Assembly: GCF_900129405.1 (NCBI RefSeq)
Contig: NZ_FQVQ01000008.1
Span: forward strand, 58,039 to 122,038
Length of the DNA: 64,000 nt
Direction of reading: 5' to 3'
Source of the DNA: Flavobacterium fontis
Lineage (GTDB): Bacteria > Bacteroidota > Bacteroidia > Flavobacteriales > Flavobacteriaceae
Shown here: positions 30,471 to 40,247 of the stretch, one piece after another
Layout of the letters: every line of letters starts with the position of its first letter
Position numbering within the stretch: position 1 is the first letter of the stretch
The notes under the pieces: generated by a model
Seen by the model: the letters and a program-made list of their open reading frames with translations, nothing else
What the model was told of the DNA's origin: nothing
Database searches by the model: none
Program-made: the position numbers and the translations under genes

Positions 30471-33400
30471 ATGAAAGCTATAACCCTAAAGCTACAATTC
30501 ATAGTATTGATAACACTCTTTACGCAAGTATTAAATGCACAATGTACAGGATGCAACTTAACTATTACAGTTCCTACTAGCAGTTCGTTCAACTTAACGC
30601 CGGGACAAACTGTTTGTATTGTTGGCACGGGTAACTTTACCGGTACACTTAACAGCTTTAGCGGCAATACATTATGCATTGGATCTGGTGTAAACTACAA
30701 TCCCTCATCACCCCCTAACTATAATGGCAATTGGACTATTATAAACAATGGAACCTTTTCGAATACGGGAAATCTCAATTTTAATTCTGGCACCTCTTTT
30801 ACTAACGGTCCAACGGGAAGTATCAACTTGACCAATTCCGTATCAATTAATTCGGGGACTACATTCAATAACTTTGGCACAATGCAACTCAATAGCCTGA
30901 CCATTAATGGTGGTGGTTCTGTTCAATTGGGGGGAACAACTACTATTTCAGGTGCTTTAAATAATAATGGGAATTTAACTGTACACGGTTTCATTTCAGC
31001 ATCGTCAATTACGAATAATAGTGGCGCTTCCATTACAGGAGGTAGTTCAACGTCTTGTAATTATTTAACAACCTCGGGGACTTTTACCAATAACGGATCT
31101 ATTGGTGGAACAGGGAATGCTTTAATAATAGGGGCTACTTTAAGTGGTTCGGGTACTATTTCTTCACCTGCTTCTACTGCTATTTCAACACCCTCATCAC
31201 AACCTACTAGTTTGAACTTGACCTTCAATGGAACATCTGTTAACGGTACATTTAATCAAGCTTCTTCATCGGTTGGCGGCTATATCATTCTTCGTGCTAC
31301 AAATACTATAAACACTCCTCCTGCTACTACAAATCCAACAAATTATAGAAATCTAACCGTGGGACAAACACTTGGTTTATGGGAAATTGTGGCTTTTAAT
31401 AACGGACAAAACAACACCACCTTTTCCGATAATGTGAGTTCATTATGTAACTTCATTCATTATCGCATTTTATCATACAACCTATCGGGCAACTGTCGCG
31501 TTTATAATACATCAAGTCCCTTAACTAACTTTATTGATATACGTCCCACAATTACGAGTACTTCACCAGGAACTTTATCTGGCGCTGGAAGTGTTGTTTT
31601 GGGGGCAACTGCAAGTTCAGGTATCGTGAATTGGTATGCTACTTCCAGTGGTGGTTCTATTCTTGGTACAGGAAATACATTTAATACACCCTCCATCAGT
31701 ACAACAACTAATTATTTTGCTGAAGCAGTCAACGGCTCTTGCATTTCGAGTACCCGAACACAAGTCACCGCGACGATTGTTTACCCTGAAATTGAAATTC
31801 GTGGAAACGGTTTCTTGATTTCAAGTGGTGACACAACACCTTCCACAACTGACTTTACAATTTTGGGAACAACTGATGTGACTTATGGCAGCATTACGCG
31901 TACTTTCCAAATCCGAAACTTGGCTTCTACAGGGGTATTAAACATTGGTGGAATCACATTTACAGGGGCTAATGCTTCCGATTTTTCTATCGGAACACCG
32001 CCACCGTCAACAATTGCTACCAATGGTACATCGACGTTTACGATTGTGTTTAATCCAAGTGGCTTAGGAACACGAAACGCCACCATAAATATCCCAAACA
32101 ACGACCAAAATGAAAACCCATACACCTTTGCTATCAGCGGCACAGGTATAGACGATGTTGATGGTGATTTGGTTGATGCAAATGTTGATTTGGATAACGA
32201 TAATGATGGCATCCGTGACAATGATGAGTGCAGAACCTGTACCTTCGACCCTTTCCAAAATGGGAGTTTTGAATCACCATCAATTCCTACAGGAACGATG
32301 GCATTTCTACCCACAGCAAGTGTAACAGGATGGCAAACCAGTGCAGAAAATGTTATTGAAATATGGAATAGTGGATTCAATGGAGTTACCGCTGCAGCTG
32401 GAAATCAATTTGCCGAATTAAATGCGAATGTCCCAGGTGTACTATACCAAACTTTTTGTTTGAATGGTGCAGGAGGAACCATTAACTGGTCAATTCGTCA
32501 CCGTGGTCGTAGCGGAACTGATACCGCTTTCGTGAAATTTGGCTCTTCATTGGCCAATGCGTTAGCCTCAACTCCAATTGTCACAATGGTTTCAGGTAAT
32601 ACGTCTTGGGCATCATACTCGGGTACATATACTATTCCAACGGGTATGCGTCAAATTGTACTTACATTTCAAGCCGGACCTACCGCTTCTGGAGATCAAT
32701 CCGTAGGAAACTTTATTGATGACATTCAAATCACCATCAACCAAAGTTGTATTGATAGCGACGGAGATGGGGTTGCCGATGTGAATGACCTTGATTCTGA
32801 TAATGATGGAATTCCCGATATTGAAGAAAATGGATTCCGTAATTTAAGTAACCAAACCGGTACATTTGACAAAACCAATTCAGCATTATGGGCTGATACC
32901 AATAACAACGGATACAATGATTACATTGAAGCGATGATTTCAGGCGGAACGTATGTCATACTTAATACCGATGGAGATGCTGTTCCAAATTACATTGACC
33001 TTGATAGTGATAACGATTCATTATTTGACACCGATGAAGCAGGCATTCTTTTTGGAGATGGAGACATTGACGGAAACGGAACTGGAGATTATGCTGATAC
33101 TGACGGGGATGGAATCATGAACATTCATGATAATCTTACTGGATTTGGCGTCACTGCCAAAGCCTATGCCCAAGACACAGATACTAACGGTGTTGGCGAC
33201 TATTTACAATTGGATGCCAATGCAGACGGAACCTTTGATATTAGAAGCGGACTTTATGCTACGTTAGACGCTAACAATGATGGACGAATAGATGGATCGG
33301 CTGATGCAGATACTGATGGCTTATTGGATAGCTTTGACAGTAATACCAGTCTTTGGGGTTCACCCCGAAATTTAGATCAAAAGCTTTACCTTTCTTTTGA

Positions 33401-35864
33401 TGGTAGAAATGATTTTGCACAAGACACGCCCATTTTAGGGGGGCTATCTACCCTAACCTTAATGGCATGGATATCTTTAAATCCTGCGTTCACAGGAACA
33501 GGGGTAGTTGTGGGTCAAAACAACTGTTACATTCGAGTGAGTGGTACCCGACAATTACAAGTAATCATCAATGGCAATGCCTATGCCTACACCAACATTA
33601 CTGCATTAGAAAGGAGTCGTTGGTACCATGTAGGGATTACATTGGGGGCAGGAACATTGACTATTTTTGTGAATGGCGACCCTCAAACCTTCAGTGTTTC
33701 GGGTGCAATCAATGCCGACGCCAGCAATTTAACCTTGGGCCGAAATCCTGGCGGAAACAATATGTTCTTTTTCGGAAAAATGGATGAAGTTCGGGTGTTT
33801 AATACCAACCTTTCGCCCGCCCAATTTCAACGCATCATCAACCAAGAAATTTTCAACAATAGCGCACAAGTCCGCGGTACTTTTGTCCCTCTAAATGTGG
33901 GTTCACTCAACTATGCTACTTTGTTGCGTTACTATCGAATGGATGCCTACCGTGGAGACATTGCCGACAATTTCACCACACCAACCATCGATACTGGATC
34001 AGGCTTGCGATTGTTCAATGTAAAAGCTATTGCCCCTCAAGAAGCTCCAATGCCCTTCGTCACCGTACGAGCAGGAAGCTTGGCAACTGCTGTTGACGAC
34101 CCCTCTCGCGATATTCATGGTAATGATGTACTCAATTTTGATTGGAATATCATCGATGTACGTCATAATATTACTGAAACTACCAACAGCACCGACCTTG
34201 GAATGGTTATCAATCCTGGAGTACGAGTAACGATGAACAACGATACACGTATGCAAAATGGCTGGTATTTAAAAATTGATGGTGTTTTGGATTTACAAGG
34301 GCGCTCGCAACTCATTCAAACCAATGCTAGTGAACTTGATGTAACCAGTGCTGGAGCTATCGAACGCGATCAACAAGGGACAAGCAATCGATTTAATTAC
34401 AACTATTGGAGCTCTCCCGTGAGTGCTATCAATACTACCATCAACAATGGAACGTTTACGGTAAACAGTGTTTTAAAAGACGGAACCACCGCTACGCCAC
34501 AAAATATTACGTGGACCAACGGCTTGAATGGTTCGCCAACGGCACCAATTACACTAAGCAACTACTGGATTTTCAAATTTCAAAATTTAACCAATAGTTA
34601 TGCCAACTGGCAATCGGTAGGTGCCAACGGATCGTTGAATACTGGAGAAGGATTCACGTTAAAAGGAAGTGGTGCCGCAACGGCCAATCAAAACCTAACC
34701 TTTGTGGGTAAACCCAATAATGGAACGATTACCATTCCTATCGCTGCGAATAATTTAAATCTAACCGGAAATCCGTATCCTTCGGCTATAGATGCCAACT
34801 TATTCATCAGTCTCAACAGCGGCAGTACGACAGGAACACTTTACTTCTGGGAACATGCTAGCAGCAACAATACCCATAATTTAACGGGGTATCAAGGAGG
34901 ATATTCCGCACGTAATTTGACGGGAGGTGTGGGTCCAACTGCCCCAGCCGGAATTAATGGTGTAGGAACGAGTACCAAAATTCCAGGACGATACATTCCT
35001 GTGGGACAAGGTTTCTTCGTGGTTGGGTCAACAACCGGTGGAAATATTACTTTCCAAAATAGTCACCGTACCTTCGTAAGAGAGGATAATGCAGGCTCCA
35101 ATACGCTATTCCGTCTTGGAAATACTACACAAAACTATGTTGGAAATAATGAAGAAGACCCCGTAGTCACCGATCAATATGCACGCTTGCGTTTGGGAAT
35201 GACGTCCAAAGACAATTACCACCGCAACATCTTATTAGGATTTATGGAAGATTTGGCTTCTCATGACTACGATTATGGATATGATGCCGAAACCATTGAC
35301 AACCAAAACAACGATGTATACTTTGTAGCCAATAACAAACGAATGGTGATTCAAGGCGTCGATTATTTTGACATCAATACGATGTATCCGATTGGCGTAA
35401 AGGCTTATGTAACGGGTGAAATCAAATTCACTATGGATGAAGTGGAAAACCTACCCTCAACACAACGGTATTACATTTTAGACCAACAAGATGGGATTTT
35501 CCATGACATCACCGACCAACCTTTTGTTGTAGAGGTGCCCCAAGGAAATACCGATAATCGCTTTGTACTAGCCTTCAAAAACACGACGGCTTTAAATACC
35601 GATGATCACGCCCTTCAAAATGGAGTGCAAATGGTGTACACTCAATCCAATACACAGTTAACAATAAAAAATTATGTAGCAGACGCTACGATAAATACAG
35701 TGGTCCTTTACAATATGCTGGGACAAGAAGTAATGACGTACAAGGTGACGGGGCAAGATCAAACCCAAATCCAAATTCCTGTTCGCGGAATAAGCGCGGG
35801 AACGTACATTGCCAAAGCGATCTCAGACCAAGGAACCACCTCGAAAAAGATTGTTTTTAATTAG
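30471..35864 (+). CDS. Giant multidomain adhesin with type IX secretion sorting domain
   Basis: This is a surface protein of about 1797 residues. A signal peptide (MKAITLKLQFIVLITLFTQ, then VLNAQ) is followed by a Thr/Asn/Gly-rich beta-repeat region (to about 31500), an Ig-like stretch and a choice-of-anchor D domain (about 31790-32150). Asp-rich TSP3-like calcium loops (32150-32220, 32750-32840, 33040-33340) surround a segment starting FQNGSFESP. A LamG-like lectin domain lies at about 33380-33830. The end (LYNMLGQEVMTYKV, then AGTYIAKAISD) is a type A sorting domain for the gliding/T9SS pathway. The frame extends upstream to 30255, but promoters at 30351 and 30419 make 30471 or 30441 the likelier start. 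Confidence 0.88.
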   Translation: MKAITLKLQFIVLITLFTQVLNAQCTGCNLTITVPTSSSFNLTPGQTVCIVGTGNFTGTLNSFSGNTLCIGSGVNYNPSSPPNYNGNWTIINNGTFSNTGNLNFNSGTSFTNGPTGSINLTNSVSINSGTTFNNFGTMQLNSLTINGGGSVQLGGTTTISGALNNNGNLTVHGFISASSITNNSGASITGGSSTSCNYLTTSGTFTNNGSIGGTGNALIIGATLSGSGTISSPASTAISTPSSQPTSLNLTFNGTSVNGTFNQASSSVGGYIILRATNTINTPPATTNPTNYRNLTVGQTLGLWEIVAFNNGQNNTTFSDNVSSLCNFIHYRILSYNLSGNCRVYNTSSPLTNFIDIRPTITSTSPGTLSGAGSVVLGATASSGIVNWYATSSGGSILGTGNTFNTPSISTTTNYFAEAVNGSCISSTRTQVTATIVYPEIEIRGNGFLISSGDTTPSTTDFTILGTTDVTYGSITRTFQIRNLASTGVLNIGGITFTGANASDFSIGTPPPSTIATNGTSTFTIVFNPSGLGTRNATINIPNNDQNENPYTFAISGTGIDDVDGDLVDANVDLDNDNDGIRDNDECRTCTFDPFQNGSFESPSIPTGTMAFLPTASVTGWQTSAENVIEIWNSGFNGVTAAAGNQFAELNANVPGVLYQTFCLNGAGGTINWSIRHRGRSGTDTAFVKFGSSLANALASTPIVTMVSGNTSWASYSGTYTIPTGMRQIVLTFQAGPTASGDQSVGNFIDDIQITINQSCIDSDGDGVADVNDLDSDNDGIPDIEENGFRNLSNQTGTFDKTNSALWADTNNNGYNDYIEAMISGGTYVILNTDGDAVPNYIDLDSDNDSLFDTDEAGILFGDGDIDGNGTGDYADTDGDGIMNIHDNLTGFGVTAKAYAQDTDTNGVGDYLQLDANADGTFDIRSGLYATLDANNDGRIDGSADADTDGLLDSFDSNTSLWGSPRNLDQKLYLSFDGRNDFAQDTPILGGLSTLTLMAWISLNPAFTGTGVVVGQNNCYIRVSGTRQLQVIINGNAYAYTNITALERSRWYHVGITLGAGTLTIFVNGDPQTFSVSGAINADASNLTLGRNPGGNNMFFFGKMDEVRVFNTNLSPAQFQRIINQEIFNNSAQVRGTFVPLNVGSLNYATLLRYYRMDAYRGDIADNFTTPTIDTGSGLRLFNVKAIAPQEAPMPFVTVRAGSLATAVDDPSRDIHGNDVLNFDWNIIDVRHNITETTNSTDLGMVINPGVRVTMNNDTRMQNGWYLKIDGVLDLQGRSQLIQTNASELDVTSAGAIERDQQGTSNRFNYNYWSSPVSAINTTINNGTFTVNSVLKDGTTATPQNITWTNGLNGSPTAPITLSNYWIFKFQNLTNSYANWQSVGANGSLNTGEGFTLKGSGAATANQNLTFVGKPNNGTITIPIAANNLNLTGNPYPSAIDANLFISLNSGSTTGTLYFWEHASSNNTHNLTGYQGGYSARNLTGGVGPTAPAGINGVGTSTKIPGRYIPVGQGFFVVGSTTGGNITFQNSHRTFVREDNAGSNTLFRLGNTTQNYVGNNEEDPVVTDQYARLRLGMTSKDNYHRNILLGFMEDLASHDYDYGYDAETIDNQNNDVYFVANNKRMVIQGVDYFDINTMYPIGVKAYVTGEIKFTMDEVENLPSTQRYYILDQQDGIFHDITDQPFVVEVPQGNTDNRFVLAFKNTTALNTDDHALQNGVQMVYTQSNTQLTIKNYVADATINTVVLYNMLGQEVMTYKVTGQDQTQIQIPVRGISAGTYIAKAISDQGTTSKKIVFN

Positions 35865-35894
35865 GGTTTAAACAATTTTTGATTTGACGACGCG

Positions 35895-35928
35895 AAAAGC
35901 CACACCTGATCAGTGTGGCTTTTCCATT
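35895..35928 (+). terminator. Terminator after the adhesin gene
   Basis: Perfect 11-bp stem aaaagccacac/gtgtggctttt around a 7-nt loop, followed by a T-rich tract. Confidence 0.85.
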
Positions 35929-35941
35929 TTTATTCCATAAA

Positions 35942-35968
35942 AAAATCACGTGATACCAACGTGATTTT
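35942..35968 (-). terminator. Terminator after hisS
   Basis: Stem aaaatcacg/cgtgatttt with a 9-nt loop, symmetrical enough to work in both directions; it lies just downstream of hisS. Confidence 0.7.
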
Positions 35969-35987
35969 TAATTTACTCGTACAAAGA

Positions 35988-37394
35988 TTATAATGCCATA
36001 AGTTGCTCCCATGAACAGGCTAAGACTTCTCCAGTGGCCAAATTTTTAACCGAATATACTTCCTGTTCAATCGATCGGATGACAAAAGGAACTCCGCGCT
36101 TTTCGGCATATTTAAATTGCTTATCCCAATTCGCTGCATCGGGATAAAGCTCAGCGCTAATTCCTTGTCGACGTAAAGCCGTAATCGCCTGCATCGCCAC
36201 TTCGGCCTCGTTGTATCCAAGATTTAAAAACAAAAATTGGGGAGCGGTTCGCAACGTTTCAGGAAAAAGATTGAGTTCCTCTAAAACCAAATAAATGCGG
36301 TCTAACCCGAATGAAATTCCAACGCCACTTACATTTTTCAATCCGAAAATTCCAGTCAAATCATCATAACGCCCACCACCGCCGATGGATCCCATTTGAA
36401 CTCCTTTGGGAGCGGCCACCTCGACAATAGCACCCGTATAGTAGTTCAAGCCGCGCGCCAAGGTTACGTCCAACTCCAACGTGGCTTGCTGTAATCCTAA
36501 CTTTTCCACTTGTGCGCCAATAAATCGCAACTCCTCTACTCCTTTTAACCCTATTTCTGAAGTGTGTAATAGCGTTTCCAATTGGGTCAATTTCTGTGAA
36601 AACGAACCCGAGAATGAGAACAGCGGTTGCACTTTTTCGAGCGCAGCAGCAGGAATCCCTTTGGCCAACATCTCGTCTTTCACTCCCGCCTCTCCTATTT
36701 TATCAAGTTTATCTAAAGCTACTGTAAAATCAATTAATTTATCGGAAGCACCGATTACTTCGGCAATACCCGACAATACTTTACGGTTGTTGAGTTTTAA
36801 GGTTACGCCATGCAAGCCCAAATCGTGAAACACTGCATCATACAGTTGCAACAACTCTACTTCTTGCCACAAAGAGGTCGATCCTACTACATCGGCATCG
36901 CATTGGTAAAACTCGCGAAAACGTCCTTTTTGCGGTTTATCGGCACGCCATACCGGTTGCATTTGGTAGCGTTTGAAGGGTAATGCCAACTCATTTTGGT
37001 GCATAACCACATAGCGCGCAAAAGGCACCGTTAAGTCGTAACGCAAGGCTTTATCCGAAATTTTGGCGGTAAACCGATTGAGTTCTACCCGTTGTTCGAG
37101 CGAAATGGTCTCGGCCGAGTGGGTAAGCAATGCTTCTAACGAGTCGGGAAGTTGAATTCGATTTTTATCGTAGAAATAATTCCCACTATTTAGGATTTTA
37201 AAAATCAAGCGATCGCCTTCATCACCGTATTTACCCATGAGGGTAGATGCATTTTCAAATGAAGGTGTTTCAATTGGTTGGTATCCAAAACATTCAAAAT
37301 GACGTCGCATGACATTCATAATGTAATTGCGTTTGGTCACTTCATGGGATGAAAGATCGCGTGTTCCCGTGGGAAGTCCAGGTTTTTGTGCCAT
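35988..37394 (-). CDS. hisS: Histidyl-tRNA synthetase
   Basis: This 468-residue class II synthetase charges tRNA-His. The N-terminus MAQKPGLPTGTRDLSS, motif 2 REFYQCDADVVG, the histidine-specific LARGLNYYTGAIVEV and GGGRYDDL, and motif 3 SGVGISFGLDRIY are all present. A C-terminal anticodon-binding domain follows (from about residue 370). It is single-copy here and its length is normal. The gene is convergent with the adhesin gene; the two share a short terminator region. Confidence 0.95.
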   Translation of the reverse strand: MAQKPGLPTGTRDLSSHEVTKRNYIMNVMRRHFECFGYQPIETPSFENASTLMGKYGDEGDRLIFKILNSGNYFYDKNRIQLPDSLEALLTHSAETISLEQRVELNRFTAKISDKALRYDLTVPFARYVVMHQNELALPFKRYQMQPVWRADKPQKGRFREFYQCDADVVGSTSLWQEVELLQLYDAVFHDLGLHGVTLKLNNRKVLSGIAEVIGASDKLIDFTVALDKLDKIGEAGVKDEMLAKGIPAAALEKVQPLFSFSGSFSQKLTQLETLLHTSEIGLKGVEELRFIGAQVEKLGLQQATLELDVTLARGLNYYTGAIVEVAAPKGVQMGSIGGGGRYDDLTGIFGLKNVSGVGISFGLDRIYLVLEELNLFPETLRTAPQFLFLNLGYNEAEVAMQAITALRRQGISAELYPDAANWDKQFKYAEKRGVPFVIRSIEQEVYSVKNLATGEVLACSWEQLMAL

Positions 37395-37499
37395 AAGGGT
37401 GGTGTGTTTTCATTGAAACCGTTGCAAATATCGGACATTTCACAAACGTAAACCAAGGACTGTTTCAACATTTTTGGGGCGTTGTAACGGAGCACCGAT

Positions 37500-37580
37500 G
37501 CGTTAGGGATTGCGGCAATGTTGGAGCTCGCCCGAGGTGACGAGGGCAGCGACTGCCAAAAGCCCGGCCAACGCCCAAAA
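37500..37580. repeat. Dispersed GC-rich intergenic repeat, copy 2
   Basis: The copy has the gcgttaggga start, the central ctcgcccgagg and cgagggcagcgact blocks, and an agcccggccaacgcccaaaa end. It occupies the divergent gap between hisS and the ABC permease gene. Confidence 0.8.
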
Positions 37581-37633
37581 AATCTACGTCCAAGTTGTAA
37601 CAAAATAGCGGTCGGGTCTACTTATGCAATACC

Positions 37634-38881
37634 ATGAATGGAGTTTTTCGCGAAAATATAAAAATTGCATTGGGGGCTATTCGCTCGCAATTGTTGCGCA
37701 CCGTACTGACAATTTTGATCATTGCCTTGGGAATTATGGCTTTGGTGGGCATTTTGACGGTGGTGGCCGCTTTGGACAATACGTTGAATTCGAAATTTGC
37801 CGCCATGGGATCGAATACGTTCAACATCAACCAATACGAATTTACCTCGCGACGACGGGGCGGCGGTGAAATCGAGAAAATAAATCCGATCATCTCCTAT
37901 CCCGATGCCAAAGCATTTAAAGAGAAATATGATTATCCTGCTACCCAAACCGCGATTTATTTTACGGCGACTGCCAAGGCGGAGGTGAAATATGAAAACG
38001 AAAAAACCGAGCCTGCTATTTCGGTCTTGGGTGTGGATGAGTTTTACGTTCCCAACACGGGGTCGGAAGTGATTCAGGGTCGGAATTTCAATGTTTTTGA
38101 CATTTCCAACAATGCGTATGTTTGTTTGTTGGGTAATGATTTTATAAAAGAAGGGTTGCTGAAAGACGTGACCAATCCGATTGATAAAATCATAACGATT
38201 CGTGGGGCTAAGTTCCGCGTTATTGGAATACTCAAAGAAAAAGGATCGACGTTTGGCAACAATCAAGACCAACGGGTAATGATCCCGATACAGATTGCGC
38301 GATCGTTGTTTTCGGCGCCCAATATCAATTATACCCTTAGTACGATGGTGATGCGCCAAGAAATATTGGATGCAGCCATAGATCATGCGCGTTTAACGAT
38401 GCGTCGGGTGCGTCATTTGAATCCGGTAGAGGACAATAATTTTGGTATTTCGCGCAGTGATGATTTGGTGCAACGGATTGCAGAGACCACAGGAACTCTG
38501 AATATTTCAGCGTTTGTGATTGGTTTGGTGACCATTTTGGGGTCGTCAATCGCCTTAATGAATATTATGATTGTTTCGGTCACAGAGCGTACGCGTGAAA
38601 TTGGCGTTCGGAAATCGTTGGGAGCCAAACGAAGTACCATTGCGTGGCAATTTTTTATGGAAACCCTTGTCATTGGGCAGTTGGGTGGATTAGTCGGGAT
38701 GCTTTTGGGGATAGGAATTGGGTATCTTTTTGCTTCCTTCTTTGAGTTTGCCTTTACGATTCCATGGATGGCTATGATTGCCGCCTTTATCACCAGTTTT
38801 ATTGTCGCAATTGTTTCGGGATTGTACCCCGCTTTGAAAGCGTCCAAACTGGACCCGGTGGAGGCACTACGTTACGAATAG
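37634..38881 (+). CDS. MacB-like ABC transporter permease (FtsX family)
   Basis: This 415-residue membrane protein has one N-terminal membrane helix after MNGVFRENIKIALGAIRSQ, a large periplasmic domain (about 60-280) and three C-terminal helices. LMNIMIVSVTERTREIGVRKSLGAK is the hallmark of MacB/FtsX permeases, and the protein ends LKASKLDPVEALRYE. Members couple cytoplasmic ATP hydrolysis to periplasmic work rather than true transport. The cognate ATPase is not adjacent. It is convergent with prmC with no gap between the stop codons. Confidence 0.88.
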   Translation: MNGVFRENIKIALGAIRSQLLRTVLTILIIALGIMALVGILTVVAALDNTLNSKFAAMGSNTFNINQYEFTSRRRGGGEIEKINPIISYPDAKAFKEKYDYPATQTAIYFTATAKAEVKYENEKTEPAISVLGVDEFYVPNTGSEVIQGRNFNVFDISNNAYVCLLGNDFIKEGLLKDVTNPIDKIITIRGAKFRVIGILKEKGSTFGNNQDQRVMIPIQIARSLFSAPNINYTLSTMVMRQEILDAAIDHARLTMRRVRHLNPVEDNNFGISRSDDLVQRIAETTGTLNISAFVIGLVTILGSSIALMNIMIVSVTERTREIGVRKSLGAKRSTIAWQFFMETLVIGQLGGLVGMLLGIGIGYLFASFFEFAFTIPWMAMIAAFITSFIVAIVSGLYPALKASKLDPVEALRYE

Positions 38882-39733
38882 TTAGCGTTCACACCGCAGC
38901 ATCCGATCGTTTCCAAACAAATCTTTGCGCAAAATCACCGTTGAAAATCCGAGTTGCTCCATCAATTGCTGGGTTTCGGCGCCCAAGTATTGATTGATTT
39001 CAAAGTACAACTTCCCTCCTTTTTTCAAATGGTTAAGCGCAAACTGTCCAATATGACGGTAAAATAACAGCGCATCTTCATCATCGACAAACAAGGCCAA
39101 ATGGGGTTCGTGTTCCAAAACATTGGGTTGAATTTCGTGTTTCTCCAATTTTCGCACATAGGGAGGATTGGAGACGATACAGTCAAAAAATTGTTGGGTG
39201 AAACGAACCTCCATCGCGGGCGCATCCAAAGCATTTTCTTGTATAAATTTTACCTGCACTCCATTGCGTTGAGCATTGCGTTGGGCCACGGCTAAGGCAT
39301 CAGCCGCAACATCGATCGCTGTGACCGAAGCTTGGGGGCAATTTTTGGCAATCGCAATGGGAATACAGCCACTCCCAGTCCCGATATCGAGTAGGGTCCC
39401 GTTGGTATTGGGAAAATCGTGGAGTATCCAAGCCACTAACTCTTCTGTTTCCGGGCGTGGAATTAAGGTGGCGGGGGTCACTTCGAAGGGTAAGTCATAA
39501 AAATAGGTACTTCCGATAATATATTGTATGGGTACAAACCGTTGTAGGGCTTCGAGTGCCGCGTGCCAACGTTCGGGTTGCGGGGTCGTTATATCGGGGG
39601 TAAGCACCAAATCGATACGCTTTTTGTGCTCAAAAGCGTCGAGTAGCAATTCAAAAAAACGACGCGCTTCCTCGGAATCATACAAGGGACTCAGTTGCTG
39701 TTCAAAATGCGCTTTCAGTTGTCGTAGTTCCAT
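38882..39733 (-). CDS. prmC: Peptide chain release factor N5-glutamine methyltransferase
   Basis: This 283-residue SAM-dependent enzyme methylates the GGQ glutamine of release factors. SAM site LLDIGTGSGCIPIAI and the catalytic NPPY (IVSNPPYVRKLE) are intact, with the family block RPETEELVAWIL. The start at 39733 (MELRQLKAHFEQQ) was chosen because it gives the usual length; the open frame runs 58 codons further upstream across the neighbouring GNAT stop. The GNAT gene ends 2 nt before this start, so the two form an operon. Confidence 0.92.
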   Translation of the reverse strand: MELRQLKAHFEQQLSPLYDSEEARRFFELLLDAFEHKKRIDLVLTPDITTPQPERWHAALEALQRFVPIQYIIGSTYFYDLPFEVTPATLIPRPETEELVAWILHDFPNTNGTLLDIGTGSGCIPIAIAKNCPQASVTAIDVAADALAVAQRNAQRNGVQVKFIQENALDAPAMEVRFTQQFFDCIVSNPPYVRKLEKHEIQPNVLEHEPHLALFVDDEDALLFYRHIGQFALNHLKKGGKLYFEINQYLGAETQQLMEQLGFSTVILRKDLFGNDRMLRCER

Positions 39734-39735
39734 AA

Positions 39736-40221
39736 TTAAAGTGATTTTATCATCCATACGGGGCAACTGGTATGACCGGTACTTCCCATAGGAGCATCCA
39801 AATAGGTAAATCCCATTTTGTGGTACACATGTTGGGCGGCTTTCATTTGGGGCAGCGTTTCCAAATAACAGTGGTGGTAGCCGAATTGCACTGCCGCTGT
39901 AAGACATTGTTGAATCAATTGTTGGCCCACGCCTTTACCGCGCACATCGGGCAGAAAATACATTTTTTGCAATTCGCAGGTTGCCGTATCCCCTTTATCG
40001 AGGGGCGCTATGCCACCACCGCCCAGGATACGACCTTCCATTTCAACAACGAAGTACAGCGACTTGGGGGCTTGGTAGGTTTCGTAAAGGGAATCCAACT
40101 GTGGATCGGCGTAGGCGGTTCCGGTGCGTGGGTAACCTTCCTGTTCAAAAACGGTTCGAATCACTTGAGCAATGGCCGCATTATCACCGGGTTGAATTTT
40201 ACGTATCGAAATGGATTTCAT
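39736..40221 (-). CDS. GNAT family N-acetyltransferase
   Basis: This 161-residue protein starts MKSISIRKIQPGDNAAI. The acetyl-CoA loop reads LPDVRGKGVGQQLIQ, with the C-terminal YLETLPQMKAAQHVYHKMGF. This is the normal GNAT fold; the substrate is unknown. The upstream frame to 40311 would overlap the divergent ribD start region, so 40221 is preferred. It is just upstream of prmC and probably cotranscribed. Confidence 0.85.
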   Translation of the reverse strand: MKSISIRKIQPGDNAAIAQVIRTVFEQEGYPRTGTAYADPQLDSLYETYQAPKSLYFVVEMEGRILGGGGIAPLDKGDTATCELQKMYFLPDVRGKGVGQQLIQQCLTAAVQFGYHHCYLETLPQMKAAQHVYHKMGFTYLDAPMGSTGHTSCPVWMIKSL

Positions 40222-40247
40222 TGGCGGGGTAATCGTATTTTTGTGGG

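Noticed and set aside
37622..38386. A 254-codon minus-strand reading frame opposite the ABC permease
   Set aside because: It is antisense to a clear MacB-like gene, and its composition (rich in Arg, His, Asn) fits no family.
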